Shown here: positions 1 to 11,379 of the stretch, piece by piece | Layout of the letters: the number at the start of each line of letters is the position of its first letter | How positions within the stretch are numbered: the stretch's first letter is position 1 | Assembly: GCA_916610825.1 (NCBI GenBank) | Contig: OU744447.1 | Location: 34,101,073-34,165,072 of the forward strand | From: Haliclystus octoradiatus | Lineage: Eukaryota > Cnidaria > Staurozoa > Stauromedusae > Haliclystidae | Reading direction: 5' to 3' | Length of the DNA stretch: 64,000 bases | Position numbers and translations under genes: made by a program | Notes under the pieces: generated by a model | The model's database searches: none | What the model was told of the DNA's origin: nothing | Seen by the model: the letters and a program-made list of their open reading frames with translations, nothing else

Positions 1-1224
1 AGAATAGTATTCAATGGAACACGCGAGACATGTAAAAAGAAGATTGCAAAAAAATTAACTTTAACAGATATTATTATTATTAATTTATTTCACTAATTTG
101 CTATCATTCAACATTTAAACAACAACATTTCAAATTTAAACAACCAACATTTCAACATTTTAAAATTCAAAAATTTCAAACAAATTTCAACAAAAAATTT
201 CAACAATTCAAAACTAAAGGCTATTTTTTTTATGAACAGATTTATTATTTTATTTAGACGGTCAGCATGCGTTGAAGTTGTTGTAATGTCAGTCGTGTGT
301 CAAATATTTAATTTTCAAAGATTGCTAACTACAGAAAAACCAAAACTGTACTAAGTGCCAGCACTAAAACTACACTAACTGCAGAAGTACGAAGGACAAG
401 AGTATAGTATAACTAAATAAATGTTCAATATCAAATTTCAAAAGACATACCGTTTGTTCGACAGACCATATCACAAAGTTTGAAGGGATTATGCCAATGA
501 TAGAGGACTGTATAGCAAGTTCATTAATTTCCTTCAATCTTTGGTCTTTTATTATTCAACAATAAGCCCAATTCAATAAACAAAATAAATAGAATGTTAG
601 GCGATTCTATTTCAAAGCAGACAAAGTAGTTGGTTGCCTGTAACTGCGACTCAAAGAAGAAACTTTAGTAATAAGTTAACAAAATATTTATAATTAAATC
701 AAAGAGATGCTATCATCGCCAGCCACAGTTACAGAACACAATATAATTAAAGGGTGCAGTAGCCTTGTATATTTTGCTATTGCACCATACTTTACAAACA
801 ACTCTTCATAAAGCAACACAAGACAATCACACGTATCAACTTTGGCTCTAAGTCCAATGTACTAATTACAAACACGCTAGGTACAGAACATAGTTACAAC
901 ACACAAACGAGGTTAATATTAAAGTGAGGCTCAGACGATCACACTAATAATATAGTTATTATATCAATCAATCAGTAGTGGCGGACACCGGATCGGAAAA
1001 TAGAATACTGTTTGTGTTTAAAGTCATTATAAATAAAATCATTGGTCAACATACCAGGATCAGACAGATGTGGGGAGGAAGGAGACATATACACACACAC
1101 ACAACATACGCAGATATAGACGGCCTAAGACACGGTACACGCATGCAATAATTGAAACATTACGACGATAGATAAAACGATAAAATTGTGACAACGCAAT
1201 ATGTTTTCTTTGCTTAGATTTGGT
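1..1224. other. Spacer downstream of H2B, no gene seen
   Basis: AT-rich sequence. About 115-215 is low-complexity, built from repeated CAACATTTCAA/AAATTTCAAC words. A short (CA)n tract lies at about 1088-1104. No coding region, RNA gene or transposon end was recognised. The purine-rich histone downstream element of H2B (CAAAGAAAA on the minus strand) falls at about 1203-1215. Confidence 0.6.
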
Positions 1225-1240
1225 GGCTTTGAAAAAAGCC
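1225..1240 (-). terminator. Histone 3' stem-loop of H2B
   Basis: On the minus strand this reads GGCTTTTTTCAAAGCC, a 6-bp stem with a 4-base loop that matches the animal replication-dependent histone stem-loop bound by SLBP. It starts 27 nt past the H2B stop codon and is followed by ACC and then a purine-rich tract (CAAAGAAAA) fitting the U7 snRNP site. This implies a non-polyadenylated, S-phase transcript. Confidence 0.93.
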
Positions 1241-1267
1241 GGGTTATAGGACTGACGAGTAGACAGT

Positions 1268-1675
1268 CTACTTGCTGCTGGTGAATTTGGTGACGGCCTT
1301 GGTGCCTTCACTGACTGCATGTTTGGCCAACTCTCCGGGCAAGAGGAGACGGACTGCTGTTTGGATTTCCCTCGATGTGATGGTTGACTTTTTGTTGTAC
1401 AAAGCCAAACGAGATGCCTCGGCAGCAATACGCTCGAAGATGTCATTGACAAATGAGTTCATGATGTTCATTGCCTTGCTAGCGATTCCAGTGTCGGGAT
1501 GTACTTGTTTGAGAACCTTGTAAATGTAGATGGAGTAACTCTCACGTCTCTTGCGGTGGCGTTTTGATTTTTCTCCTGGTGCTTTACCTTTCTTGCCGAT
1601 ACCGGCCTTCTTCTCTCCCTTCTTGGCGACTTTAGGTGCCTGCTTTCCTCCTTTGGCTGCTGCAGCGTCAGACAT
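1268..1675 (-). CDS. H2B: Core histone H2B, replication-dependent
   Basis: This 135-aa protein pairs with H2A in the nucleosome core. It has a basic, Ala/Lys-rich tail (residues 1-37), the H2B repression motif KRHRKRRES at about 38-46, then the histone fold ([17 protein letters not shown], the long alpha2 with [17 protein letters not shown], then [27 protein letters not shown]) and the C-terminus AVTKFTSSK. That last segment holds the lysine equivalent to the conserved ubiquitination site. It is about ten residues longer than vertebrate H2B, all in the tail. There is no intron, as is usual for this class. It is transcribed away from H2A from a shared 344-bp promoter and ends in a histone stem-loop. 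The start is the only ATG that gives a normal tail. Nothing suggests a pseudogene. Confidence 0.97.
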   Translation of the reverse strand: MSDAAAAKGGKQAPKVAKKGEKKAGIGKKGKAPGEKSKRHRKRRESYSIYIYKVLKQVHPDTGIASKAMNIMNSFVNDIFERIAAEASRLALYNKKSTITSREIQTAVRLLLPGELAKHAVSEGTKAVTKFTSSK

Positions 1676-2019
1676 GATTTAATCAATAAGTTGCAAAACT
1701 AACAACGGTAAACAAGTGATCCTGTGTAGGCTGGTGTTGTGAACAACTGAAGTTTATCGTTTCGCGCGCGGCTTCTTGTATTTGAGCCCTGGAGAGAGTA
1801 GGCTCGAAATTGGCACGAATCGAAACAACAGATCGGGCGCTCATTGAAATTGCTTTCCAGTACGTCGGGATGGCCTAGAACAATAGACATAGCTTTTTCG
1901 AGCCTTCTCATTACTATTTCAGGCGCGCAGCCCCAAGCCGGAGTCATTCACAACATTGAACTCAAAGCAAACGTTTGTCGTAGATTTATCTGTAAACCTA
2001 CTTCATTAATTTTCTCATC
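1676..2019. promoter_or_regulatory. Bidirectional H2B/H2A promoter
   Basis: This is the shared upstream region between the two start codons. An ATTGG (CCAAT on the minus strand) lies at 1809-1813. Two exact inverted 10-mers, AGGCTCGAAA (1800-1809) and TTTCGAGCCT (1896-1905), sit symmetrically about the middle. GCGCGC-rich blocks at about 1760-1772 and 1921-1933 are similarly placed outside them. No canonical TATA box was found on either side. The pairing suggests that both genes use the same factor sites. The role of the motifs is inferred. Confidence 0.75.
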
Positions 2020-2406
2020 ATGTCTGGACGTGGTATAGGCGGTAAAGCAAAATCAAAGCCTAAATCGAGATCATCTCGTGCTGGTCTGCAATTTCCAGTT
2101 GGTCGTGTTCATCGTATTCTTCGTAAGGGTAACTACGCGAAACGAGTTGGAGCTGGTGCACCAGTTTACTTGGCCGCTGTTCTCGAATATTTGTCTGCTG
2201 AAATTCTCGAGTTAGCAGGTAATGCTGCCCGTGACAACAAGAAGAGCCGTATTATCCCTCGCCATTTGCAATTGGCTGTGAGGAACGACGAAGAGTTAAA
2301 CAAACTGTTGTCTGGAGTAACCATTGCCCAAGGTGGTGTTTTACCCAACATCCAGGCTGTTCTTCTGCCAAAGAAGACCGAAGCCAAAGCAGCCAAGAAA
2401 GCATAA
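2020..2406 (+). CDS. H2A: Core histone H2A, replication-dependent
   Basis: This 128-aa canonical-type H2A has the SGRG N-terminus, [23 protein letters not shown] (alpha1 and DNA-binding loop), [32 protein letters not shown] (alpha2, with acidic-patch glutamates), [21 protein letters not shown] and the docking segment [15 protein letters not shown]. The tail ends EAKAAKKA with no SQ motif, so it is not an H2A.X type. The sixth residue (position 5 without Met) is Ile, encoded ATA, where most animals have the acetylatable Lys5. The gene is intronless, with the start codon 344 bp from the H2B start and a histone stem-loop 35 nt past the stop. It looks functional. Confidence 0.97.
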   Translation: MSGRGIGGKAKSKPKSRSSRAGLQFPVGRVHRILRKGNYAKRVGAGAPVYLAAVLEYLSAEILELAGNAARDNKKSRIIPRHLQLAVRNDEELNKLLSGVTIAQGGVLPNIQAVLLPKKTEAKAAKKA

Positions 2407-2441
2407 GCTCCGTCTACATCATGGCTCAACGTCATCAAACC

Positions 2442-2457
2442 GGCTTTTTTCAAAGCC
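2442..2457 (+). terminator. Histone 3' stem-loop of H2A
   Basis: The sequence GGCTTTTTTCAAAGCC is identical to the H2B stem-loop and has the same flanks (CC before, ACCAAAT after). A purine-rich stretch (AGCAAAG, about 2467-2473) follows as a likely U7 site. This marks 3' end formation by the histone pathway. Confidence 0.93.
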
Positions 2458-2652
2458 ACCAAATTCAGCAAAGTAACAACCTGTTAGCGATTGTCTTTCT
2501 TGTAGTCATTTTATTTTGCCTTGAACTATTTTGATTTAATTTTGACCAACGAAGTATGCGTTTGCACAGTACACTACTGTAATCTAGGACACCCCTAACG
2601 CGCCGTATTCTAGATTCCCCCTTCAACGCGACCCTCGATTCCAAAACAGTGC

Positions 2653-2841
2653 GTTAGTCTCTATGCGTCAACCTCGTCTATAGCTTCAATAAACATGGAC
2701 GTCTTATAGATAGTAATATCCCTAATGGATAATTTGATTTGCATTTCACGACAATGCAAGCCTTTAACCAGTTATTGGTGTTCATACTTTTAAATGCGTT
2801 GATCCAAGTTGGACGAAAGGATGGGATCTTTAATACTATAG
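2653..2841 (-). repeat. Dispersed repeat fragment, inverted copy of array segment
   Basis: About 189 bp that is nearly the reverse complement of 12469-12658 (and its copies in the other three array units). The match runs from ATAGTATTAAAGATCCC through CATTGTCGTGAAATGC to GACGCATAG. No TIRs or target duplication were recognised at the edges. An open frame crosses it but has no recognisable domain. It lies just beyond the H2A 3' end and is probably a piece of a mobile element. Confidence 0.75.
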
Positions 2842-3346
2842 TCTGGCTTTGTCGACTGCTGTGCATGGCATGGAGTAAACAGTCTGTATGCACTATTTTG
2901 ACTCCTTGATCAGCTTGTCCAGGCTGCCAGCTACGTCCACATGTCAGGTATGAATACAATTAACTAAACATGACAGTAGCCCACTGGAGTAGACTAGCTA
3001 ATAGGCCCCATAATGTGGAGATCGATCGATTCTATTTCAATTCTACATGTGCAATTTTCCTAATCAATCATAGCTTTTTAAATCTGCAAACCTGCGTAGG
3101 CCTATGTTGTACAGAATTGAAATCAATATAGCTAGTGTCATATTGTTGAACAGCTGATCCTCGTAACGGGAAATGGCAATTGCCGCTACACAAGCGTGTC
3201 CTTACAGCTCTGATTGTTAGTAGGCTATATAGTAATATGTTATATTGATCCTGAAATTTCAGGCTAAAATAGAAATACGGATATTCTGATGTAAAAAAAG
3301 TAATTATTACATGAACATGACAGGAATATAACAGTTATATTTAGAT
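2842..3346. other. Spacer, nothing recognised
   Basis: AT-rich sequence with no coding region, RNA gene or transposon end that I can support. Confidence 0.5.
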
Positions 3347-5934
3347 GACCCTACACACTCACTAGCCTAAGCATAATTATAATTCTAGCTACATTGTAGA
3401 CAATATGTTGAACTGGCCGATCAACTGTGAAATGATGTGTAAAAGGTGTATGCCTAACATAGAGACATGGCAGGGCCCCATGTCTTAACGAACCAGCGTT
3501 AAACAGACATACCTCATTGGAGAGTTTCACTTGTCAGTGAACGACGGCGGTAGAGTCATGTGCACGGAGTACAGTTTTGATTTCAGATTATTATAACCGA
3601 CAACGGTGGTTTTGATTTCTCCGGAAAATATGAATGCCGGGCATGAATGACAACTTGATTATGCAATTTAGTTAGTTAATGCTATGTTCGTATTAATGTA
3701 AATACATATAATCAATCTATTGCGCAGCACTAATTTAGTTCACTCATGTCATTATATTAAGACTAGCACCGTATTATCATTATTATAACCCTACACACTC
3801 ACTAGCCTAAGCATAATTATAATTCTAGCTACATTGTAGACAATATGTTGAACTGGCCGATCAACTGTGAAATGATGTGTAAAAGGTGTATGCCTAACAT
3901 AGAGACATGGCAGGGCCCCATGTCTTAACGAACCAGCGAGTTTCACTTGTCAGTGAACGACGGCGGTAGAGTCATGTGCACGGAGTACAGTTTTGATTTC
4001 AGATTATTATAACCGACAACGGTGGTTTTGATTTCTCCGGAAAATATGAATGCCGGGCATGAATGACAACTTGATTATGCCATTTAGTTAGTTAATGCTA
4101 TGTTCGTATTAATGTATATACATATAATCAATCTATTGCGCAGCACTAATTTAGTTCACTCATGTCATTATATTAAGACTAGCACCGTATTATCATTATT
4201 ATAACCCTACACACTCACTAGCCTAAGCATAATTATAATTCTAGCTACATTGTAGACAATATGTTGAACTGGCCGATCAACTGTGAAATGATGTGTAAAA
4301 GGTGTAGGCTATGCCTAACATAGAGACATGGCAGGGCCCCATGTCTTAACGAACCAGCGAGTTTCACTTGTCAGTGAACGACGGCGGTAGAGTCATGTGC
4401 ACGGAGTACAGTTTTGATTTCAGATTATTATAACCGACAACGGTGGTTTTGATTTCTCCGGAAAATATGAATGCCGGGCATGAATGACAACTTGATTATG
4501 CAATTTAGTTAGTTAATGCTATGTTCGTATTAATGTATATACATAGGGGAGACCGGGGAGACTTGGACCAATTTTCGCATTTTTAATTATTAAAATTATT
4601 GTAGTAGTGCAAATGTAACAAATTTTATGTCATTTATTAGCCAACATGCTCGATTCAAAAGGGTAAGAATACCAATTACATAAATGTAGTAATTTTTCAA
4701 AGATTTAGTGCGGAAGACCGACCATTTTAGAGGGGAGACTTGGGACACGGTGGGGTGACATGGATCAGGCATATTTTCTCGAAATTTCATTAAATAACTG
4801 ACAAATTAACTTTCCAGTACCAGATACTACAGCTGTTGCTTTGACTTAGGAAGTTCATTTGATCAAAATTGAGCCAGCAAGAAGTAATTTTAGCATTAAT
4901 AAAGAATATTATTTTTGACGCACCTGTCATCAGTCTAATTGTAATTGATTTAGCAACTTTATCTCCACAAAGTAAAAAAGTCAAATATAGCGCATATAAA
5001 TGAAAGCAAAGTCATATCTCCACCAAATGCGATTAGTTTCCCACTTGTCGTTGATGCTAAACGCGATGTTCCATGTCTCCCCGTTTGACTTCCCAGCAAA
5101 AAATGAGGTGGCACTCCTCATCAACAGGAATGTATTCAAAAATTTTGTATCAAAATATTCATCAAAGTGAATCCATCGCAATGGCACCATTCAAAATGCT
5201 AATTAAACACTTATTCTAAAATTAATTGAATCAAAAGAGGAACCGCAAAACGTATGACGGTCATCAAAAGCTAGTACATTAAATTTCTTGACAATTAGTT
5301 ATTGTTGCTTATTGAAATTTAGGGAAACAACATGAAATGAAGTGATATACAACATATTAGAAGATAATTTACATGGGTAATCAGGAACGTGCTTGTCCCA
5401 TGTCTCCCTGGGTCCAAGTCTCCCCGGTCTCCCCTATAATCAATCTATTGCGCAGCACTAATTTAGTTCACTCATGTCATTATATTAAGACTAGCACCGT
5501 ATTATCATTATTATAACCCTACACACTCACTAGCCTAAGCATAATTATAATTCTAGCTACATTGTAGACAATATGTTGAACTGGCCGATCAACTGTGAAA
5601 TGATGTGTAAAAGGTGTAGGCTATGCCTAACATAGAGACATGGCAGGGCCCCATGTCTTAACGAACCAGCGAGTTTCACTTGTCAGTGAACGACGGCGGT
5701 AGAGTCATGTGCACGGAGTACAGTTTTGATTTCAGATTATTATAACCAACAACGGTGGTTTTGATTTCTCCGGAAAATATGAATGCCGGGCATGAATGAC
5801 AACTTGATTATGCAATTTAGTTAGTTAATGCTATGTTCGTATTAATGTAAATACATATAATCAATCTATTGCACAGCAACTAATTTAGTTCACTCATGTC
5901 ATTATATTAAGACTAGCACCGTATTATCATTATT
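3347..5934. repeat. Four tandem ~420-bp repeats
   Basis: Copies begin near 3347, 3787, 4203 and 5515, each with CCCTACACACTCACTAGCC, and each ends with GTATTATCATTATTATAA. They are almost identical. The first is about 24 bp longer because of an extra segment near 3500-3524. The third is split by an 889-bp transposon (4546-5434). No open frame is shared. The last copy runs straight into the hairpin at 5841-6163. Tandem copies with a structured end are seen in several kinds of non-autonomous element. The family is not identified. Confidence 0.9.
4546..5434. mobile_element. 889-bp DNA transposon with perfect 24-bp TIRs, TA target
   Basis: The ends are exact inverted repeats (GGGGAGACCGGGGAGAC... 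at 4546-4569 and its complement at 5411-5434), flanked by TA on both sides (4544-4545, 5435-5436). Comparison with the uninterrupted neighbouring repeat copies shows that exactly this piece plus one TA was added. Related GGGGAGACTTGGGACA-like words recur inside (about 4732-4748, 5070-5090, 5398-5420) and could be transposase-binding sites. Only short minus-strand frames occur (64-69 aa) with no transposase motif, so it is probably non-autonomous. TA duplication fits the IS630-Tc1-mariner/pogo group but is not proof. Confidence 0.9.
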
Positions 5935-6163
5935 ATAACAATATTACATCCTATCCAGTATATATCTAATTAACAAATCCTACCAATTGAACCCTATGTG
6001 TGTTTATATGTCTCTTCAGTATTGGTTCTAATACGAACAGAACATGGCGCAGTTGATAGGATATAATATTGTTATAATAATGATAATATGGTGCTAGTAA
6101 TATAGTGACATGAGTGAACCGAATTAGTTGCTGCGCAATAGATTATATGTTATTTACATTAAT
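5841..6163. repeat. Long imperfect hairpin
   Basis: The left arm (5841-5956) and right arm (6054-6163) are reverse complements at roughly 85-90% by eye, around a ~97-bp loop. The left arm is also the end of the fourth tandem repeat. The right arm is the only inverted copy of that end. It may be the terminal structure of the element that produced the tandem repeats, or a fold-back element of its own. Confidence 0.85.
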
Positions 6164-6537
6164 TAGTAGGTGTGAATTATCACGAAATACAACAGTTGAG
6201 TGTTAATTTTAATTTTGAGTGTCATGTTAATACCTTAGAATTCAATAAATAAATAATACATAATATAATATTATAATATAATATAATATAATATATATAA
6301 AAACAATAAATATGAAGTACTTGAAGGAGCACGATTCCAATGAATAATGAAAACTGTGTAGGCTTATAACAAAAGCCAAACACATTGTTTTCAGCTCGTC
6401 ATACATAATATTGTTGCTCAAAAGTGAACATATATACAGCAGTACATTCAATTGTCCAAACGTCAGACTGTAAACTTCATCCATATTAGGCCTACAGTTT
6501 TTCAAGATTTTCAGGATTTCAAGATTTTAGATTTCAA
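6164..6537. other. AT-rich spacer
   Basis: Contains a TA/ATAATAT simple repeat at about 6258-6300. A minus-strand open frame of 87 codons crosses it but is rich in Ile/Tyr from the simple repeat and has no domain. No gene is called. Confidence 0.5.
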
Positions 6538-6539
6538 TA

Positions 6540-8233
6540 GGCAGGTCCACTAAAAATTTCAAAGTTGATTTTATTCGTGTTACGGATATATCATACCCGC
6601 AGAATTCCATAAAACTGATAAAAATTCCAAAAAAATTTCAAAAAACTCTTCATTTTTGAGTTTTAAATCCATAAATTTCGTAGAACGTCAAAACGATTTG
6701 TGATTGGCTTGCTATATTATGACGTCATTTCCCGGACAGAACAAATTCACACTCCGCTAAACAATGGAGACTTTAGCATTTTTTGTAATTTATTGGTATC
6801 GTTGAACGTCAAATTTAAATGTAATCATTTCCATTAGCACTGCTGTTCCTGTTCAAAATATTGAAGGCTGACTTCAAAAAACTTATTACGGTGACCTTAA
6901 ATATTCATCAATGGAAATCGCTCTGAAATATTTATATCAATTTATGTTGTTTTTGTCTATGTTCGAGCATGGTTCGAGTGTCGAAGCGTGAAGGAACAAG
7001 GATGGTAGACTAGCTTAGCAAATTATTTGAATTTCAAATAACACACATAAAGTTTCAAACAAGTTGGAAAATAAGTGGAAGGAGTTGTATGATCTACCAT
7101 TTATTAGCAAATTATCCACGTTATTTTCTCGCGAATCATATGGCCTATTATAGGATCAAATTTATTGTAGCTATGATTCTACCATGTTTCTACAAAAACT
7201 ACATTCACTGTCTTCGCTGATCAATGGGATAAAATATATAGCTAAATATAGCTACTACATCAATATCGTCCATTGCCTTCACACAAACTGCATGATTAAT
7301 CATTTGTCCAAGTAAGTACTTGTTAATCAATGCAAAATGAATCATAAATCGCTTTTCGGTTTTCAGAAAATTATACGCCTCGACGTAAACTGTCGTAGCA
7401 TGCGTGATCGATGCGTAAAATATTTCATTTAAACGGCAACTTTATTGAATTTGAATTCTGATTTACTAGAATAAATCCAAATCTAGAATTGGTAAAGCGT
7501 TAATAGGACCATTTAAAGTGTTTGTTAATTCAAATAAATGCACACTGAATGCGATTTCACCGTCTTATGTCTGGTGATAATAACACAAGCAACAGTTGAT
7601 GATGCATGACAGACGAAATAAAAGAACGAAAATTTGATAAATAAAAATAACACTACTTTGATGCTCGAAGGTCTGAAGGTCTTTGACAAAAACAAAAGGT
7701 CTTTGATACACTTTGAAGGTCTTTGACAAAAACAGTGTGCACGTGTAGCCTGCGTGCAGACTCAAAACAAAACTTCTCTAAAGTGTAGATCGGCCTGGCT
7801 GAGAACTTTTGTTCGTTTGCGGTCGGGAACCGCGAGAGAAAGATATGGAAAAGATTTGTTTTGTTTCGCTACAAAAAGGACAAACCGAAAAAAGAAACAA
7901 AACTTTACCCTTAGTCTCGTTTAAAAATCAGCGGTTCTGATTATACTATTCACAAAAAATTTGGATAAAAAATGACGAATTGATGGATGAACGGTTTTGG
8001 ATATCAAGTCATGATAGTAGTAGATTTCTCACTTTGTCCGGATTATGACGTCACATTCCTTCATCCACCAAAACTTGCCGTTTCGTAACCATGGTTACGC
8101 AATGTCATTTGAAGTCAGATATCTCGATGGTTTGTCGATATTTTTGGGAAAAAAAATCGGGGATATTAAACTTATCCTTTGATCTTCGTATGGATATGTT
8201 TAAAGTACATACTTAAATTTTAGTGGACCTGCC
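6540..8233. mobile_element. 1.7-kb non-autonomous TIR transposon, TA target
   Basis: The ends are inverted repeats: GGCAGGTCCACTAAAAATTT at the left and the complement of GGCAGGTCCACTAAAATTT at the right, with TA immediately outside each (6538-6539, 8234-8235). The interior has no frame longer than ~66 codons and no transposase motif. It includes a short tandem GAAGGTCTTTGACAAAAAC repeat near 7672-7735 and a TAGCCTGCGTGCAGAC word at about 7747-7762 that resembles the TIR of the 689-bp element at 21432. It is probably a deletion derivative mobilised by a Tc1-mariner-type enzyme. Confidence 0.8.
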
Positions 8234-8235
8234 TA

Positions 8236-9835
8236 TTTGTTATGTGAACAGCTCAGTCCATCACATTGCGCAGCATCTGAATGTGCAAGAAACCAATTTC
8301 GCAAAGTATTTTTTGTTGTTCGCCAGTCACTCATGTGTGTACAAATGACAGCATGGCGGCCTATCCAGAAACTAAACGCTTGTTGATTAGAACAATATCT
8401 TGATAAAGATGATTCAACTAATAAAGTAAAGAGTACATGATAATGTATTTAAGTAAAACATATAGTATTAATTTATGCGATCTAATGAATAGTATGACAA
8501 TAAAACATATAGTGCCCACACTTGCATATGTAGGCCTATAGTGCTCAATGCTAAATATACCGGAGCTTGAATGAATAAGTAACATGAGTATTAAGTAGGC
8601 CTACTTGTAGCCTATGTGTAGCATTAGTATAGGCCTACAGATATAACAACCCGGCAAGATTTTTGCCAGAGTTTCGTTCGCCTTTGTTTTTGCGTGTCAT
8701 TTTTCACGAATTAAATAATGAGTGAAAAGACAATTCATAAAGGACAGTTAACACTTGAATACAAAATTTCATATATACGGTTAATGTTAGATTATCAAGG
8801 AGTACGGCATTGCACAATAAAATTAGTCTGGTAACTGAACGCATTTGCGAGACACAACAGCTTCCACGGGTAAAAAATAATAAAATACGGTACAGCGTAA
8901 ATATAACAAGTTTGATACAAGAACATATCAAAAAATTACCAGCAAGTTACGAAATAATATATTATGAGATTGACAGAGGAACTCTAAGCAGTCAGCAAGC
9001 TAGACCATTGTGGCAAGAGTAACTAGAGAGACTTGATTTGCTGCTCGTATCCTGTTGGAGCCTGCTTATAGTCAGTATGCTGTTGCCCCACTAGCAACCC
9101 AATGACAAATGCAATTTACACACACACACACACAAACTCATAACTAGAATATTGTAAATAATTAGTGGCATGAATGCATACAGCACTTGGTTGAAATTCA
9201 AAGGTTGAAATGACCAAATAACATAATAAATTTGATGTGGTCTGTTTGCATTCAGTGATAACTTAATTGCAGAAAACCAATCATGTCAGTTTCTCTAGAT
9301 GAAAAGTTTACATAGTGTTTTCAAAGACCAATTATACAATACAGCTTTGAATCAAATTTGAATAATCATACATTTATGGGTGCGTCTATTTGACCGTCTT
9401 GACTGTAGTGATATGTGGTCATCAGTGCATATTGGCGGTATTATCTGATGAGTTTGAAGGAGAAAGTGTTGCCATTCAAGATAAGAGTGATGTCAATGAA
9501 ATATTCAGGCCGTCTAATAGAATTGGTCGTAAAAGTCACATCAAATATATTACATGGCAACGATAACAACATTTAGCTATACCCTATTACACACAGTTGA
9601 TTGGTTTGCTTAATCAAGCTACAGTATTAATTGATTGCATGATATGTGTTTTATCATGTAAGACGCTGGTTTATGGTTTAAAGGTGGGTGTCTGTCTGTA
9701 ATGGCCGAGGACCAAAGGTATGGGCTGCAAAATATAATGCCAAAGTCATCAAATGACATTCCTAAAATTCCCCGTAAAGTCTGAATCATACAATCATGGA
9801 TGTATACATGCTCAGTCAGCTATATGCAGTGTGGC
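8236..9835. other. Spacer before the tandem array
   Basis: No supported gene. A (CA)n microsatellite lies at about 9117-9135. A 70-codon plus-strand frame at 8810-9022 has no recognisable domain or splice context, so it is not called. AGGCCTAC words recur around 8530-8640. Confidence 0.5.
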
Positions 9836-10082
9836 AATTTCAGACCATTGTGTAGGGTTCAGATTCAGATAAAACTACATAGTTAAATTATGTTTGATCG
9901 TATATTATGTAGAGTGCTGCTGACCCTACAAGGGTTTCAAGGAAGGAGGGAGATTACATATTACAGTTGATTATTTACTTGTAGAGAACGATGTGATAAA
10001 CGGTAGTTACAAACACACCACTATAATTGCGCCATACACACATTGTGAATGATTGCTACAGCAGAAATTAGGAATGACCTTC

Positions 10083-10095
10083 TTATATAGCCGAC
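10083..10095 (-). promoter_or_regulatory. TATA-like motif, unit 1 only
   Basis: The minus strand reads GGCTATATAAGAAGG, a good TATA-box match. In units 2-4 the same place reads GGCTATACAAGAAGG. A 97-codon minus-strand frame (10007-10300) overlaps it and has no known domain. There is no evidence of transcription, and the motif may be chance. Confidence 0.2.
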
Positions 10096-11127
10096 GCAGA
10101 TCTGAACGGCACTTGACACTCCATATCTGCAGACCATTATTGGCAATCGAATTGATACGATTCCACCAACTACTCTGTTTGGCTCCCAGAATTGTGAATG
10201 TAGCATAATGTAGCATACTGTTGAATAGTATATCTATATATGATATTAGTAACACTACCAACACCAAAACCTTGAACATGTAAAAAATTGAAAGCCACAA
10301 ATCTTTTAATTTTTTGAAAACATTTGAAAAAATGTTGTTTTCCGTTCACCTAACAACTACAATCAGCTACAACTCTGGATTAATTTATGATGGTTGGGTG
10401 GTCTTCTATTGGTGGATTCAAGTTGAAAATAATTGTTGCAATATACTAGTAACTAAATTGGTCAATGTATCTGTATAAATATCAGGCTCGTTGGAAAGTC
10501 ACATAATATTGTTCTATATAGGTGATAAAAAGTTCAGACTGCAGTATAGATGTATAGAGATTACTGCGTATGAAATGAATGGGATTTTGGATTGCCCAGT
10601 CTATCTCAGAAGTAGGCCTACAGTAACGTAGCGTTGATTTTTGTGAGTTGATGTTGCGTTTAACGTTGACCCAGGTTTTGACACAGACAGGACAAATGAC
10701 TTATATTATGGAGTGAAGTACCATGATTCGAGAAAAAATGTTTTTGTTGTTCTTGCTACAGCTATGATGAACACAGATATTTATGATGCACGAAGGGAGG
10801 GATTTAGTTGTGTAATTCTGTCGATAGATAGCGTACATATATTGATGCATTTATTTGGAATAATGATATATTGAAGAGTTGGAAGTACTTTGATATAGTG
10901 AATTAATTGCATAGAAATCCATATGATTCTCAAATTTCGAAATGAAGGACTCTTTTTAATACGTTTATGTCATGAATAACTAAACTGAATCAGTACTCTG
11001 CCGGCCTACTGCAAATCAATAGGCACAGCATGCACATCACAAGGCCTGCATTTGAACATTTACCTCTGTACAATGCCCAACCTCCTGGCTGTAGTGACCA
11101 CGTTTGCCATACCTTCGAAAGGCAGCT

Positions 11128-11379
11128 ATGTATTCCAATGTATTTCTGGAAATTGTGTTCGTATGTTGTCTACTACGTCGCTGCATGCATGGTCATTGCT
11201 AAGTTTTAATTTTTCCTTTTCGCTTTCAGGAAGTTTGTTTGGATGTGTATTTCTGCGCAATCTCAGCTGCCTTATTCATAAACGCTTCCAAAGAATATCT
11301 GATTGCTGTTTTCTTTGTCTGTTGTCTCCATTTTTATTTGTTTTCCCCTCTCAGCAACCTATTTCTACTCAAGGTTTGA
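11128..11379 (+). other. Possible two-exon 60-aa membrane peptide
   Basis: Reading ATG at 11128-11160, skipping a 69-bp intron-like segment (11161-11229, GT at the start, a pyrimidine tract, then TTTCAG at the end), and continuing 11230-11379 gives a hydrophobic 60-residue peptide. It starts MYSNVFLEIVF and has about two membrane-like stretches. The same structure persists in units 2-4 (about 17510-17761 in unit 2). Unit 1 differs from the others by several replacements in this peptide, so there is no sign of constraint. I do not recognise a family. It may be a decayed exon pair or chance. Confidence 0.2.

Noticed and set aside
1272-1523. Plus-strand frame opposite H2B
   Set aside because: It is the antisense shadow of a highly conserved histone gene.
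8810-9022. 70-codon plus-strand frame as a small gene
   Set aside because: No recognisable similarity or conserved copy in the window, and a minus-strand frame overlaps it.
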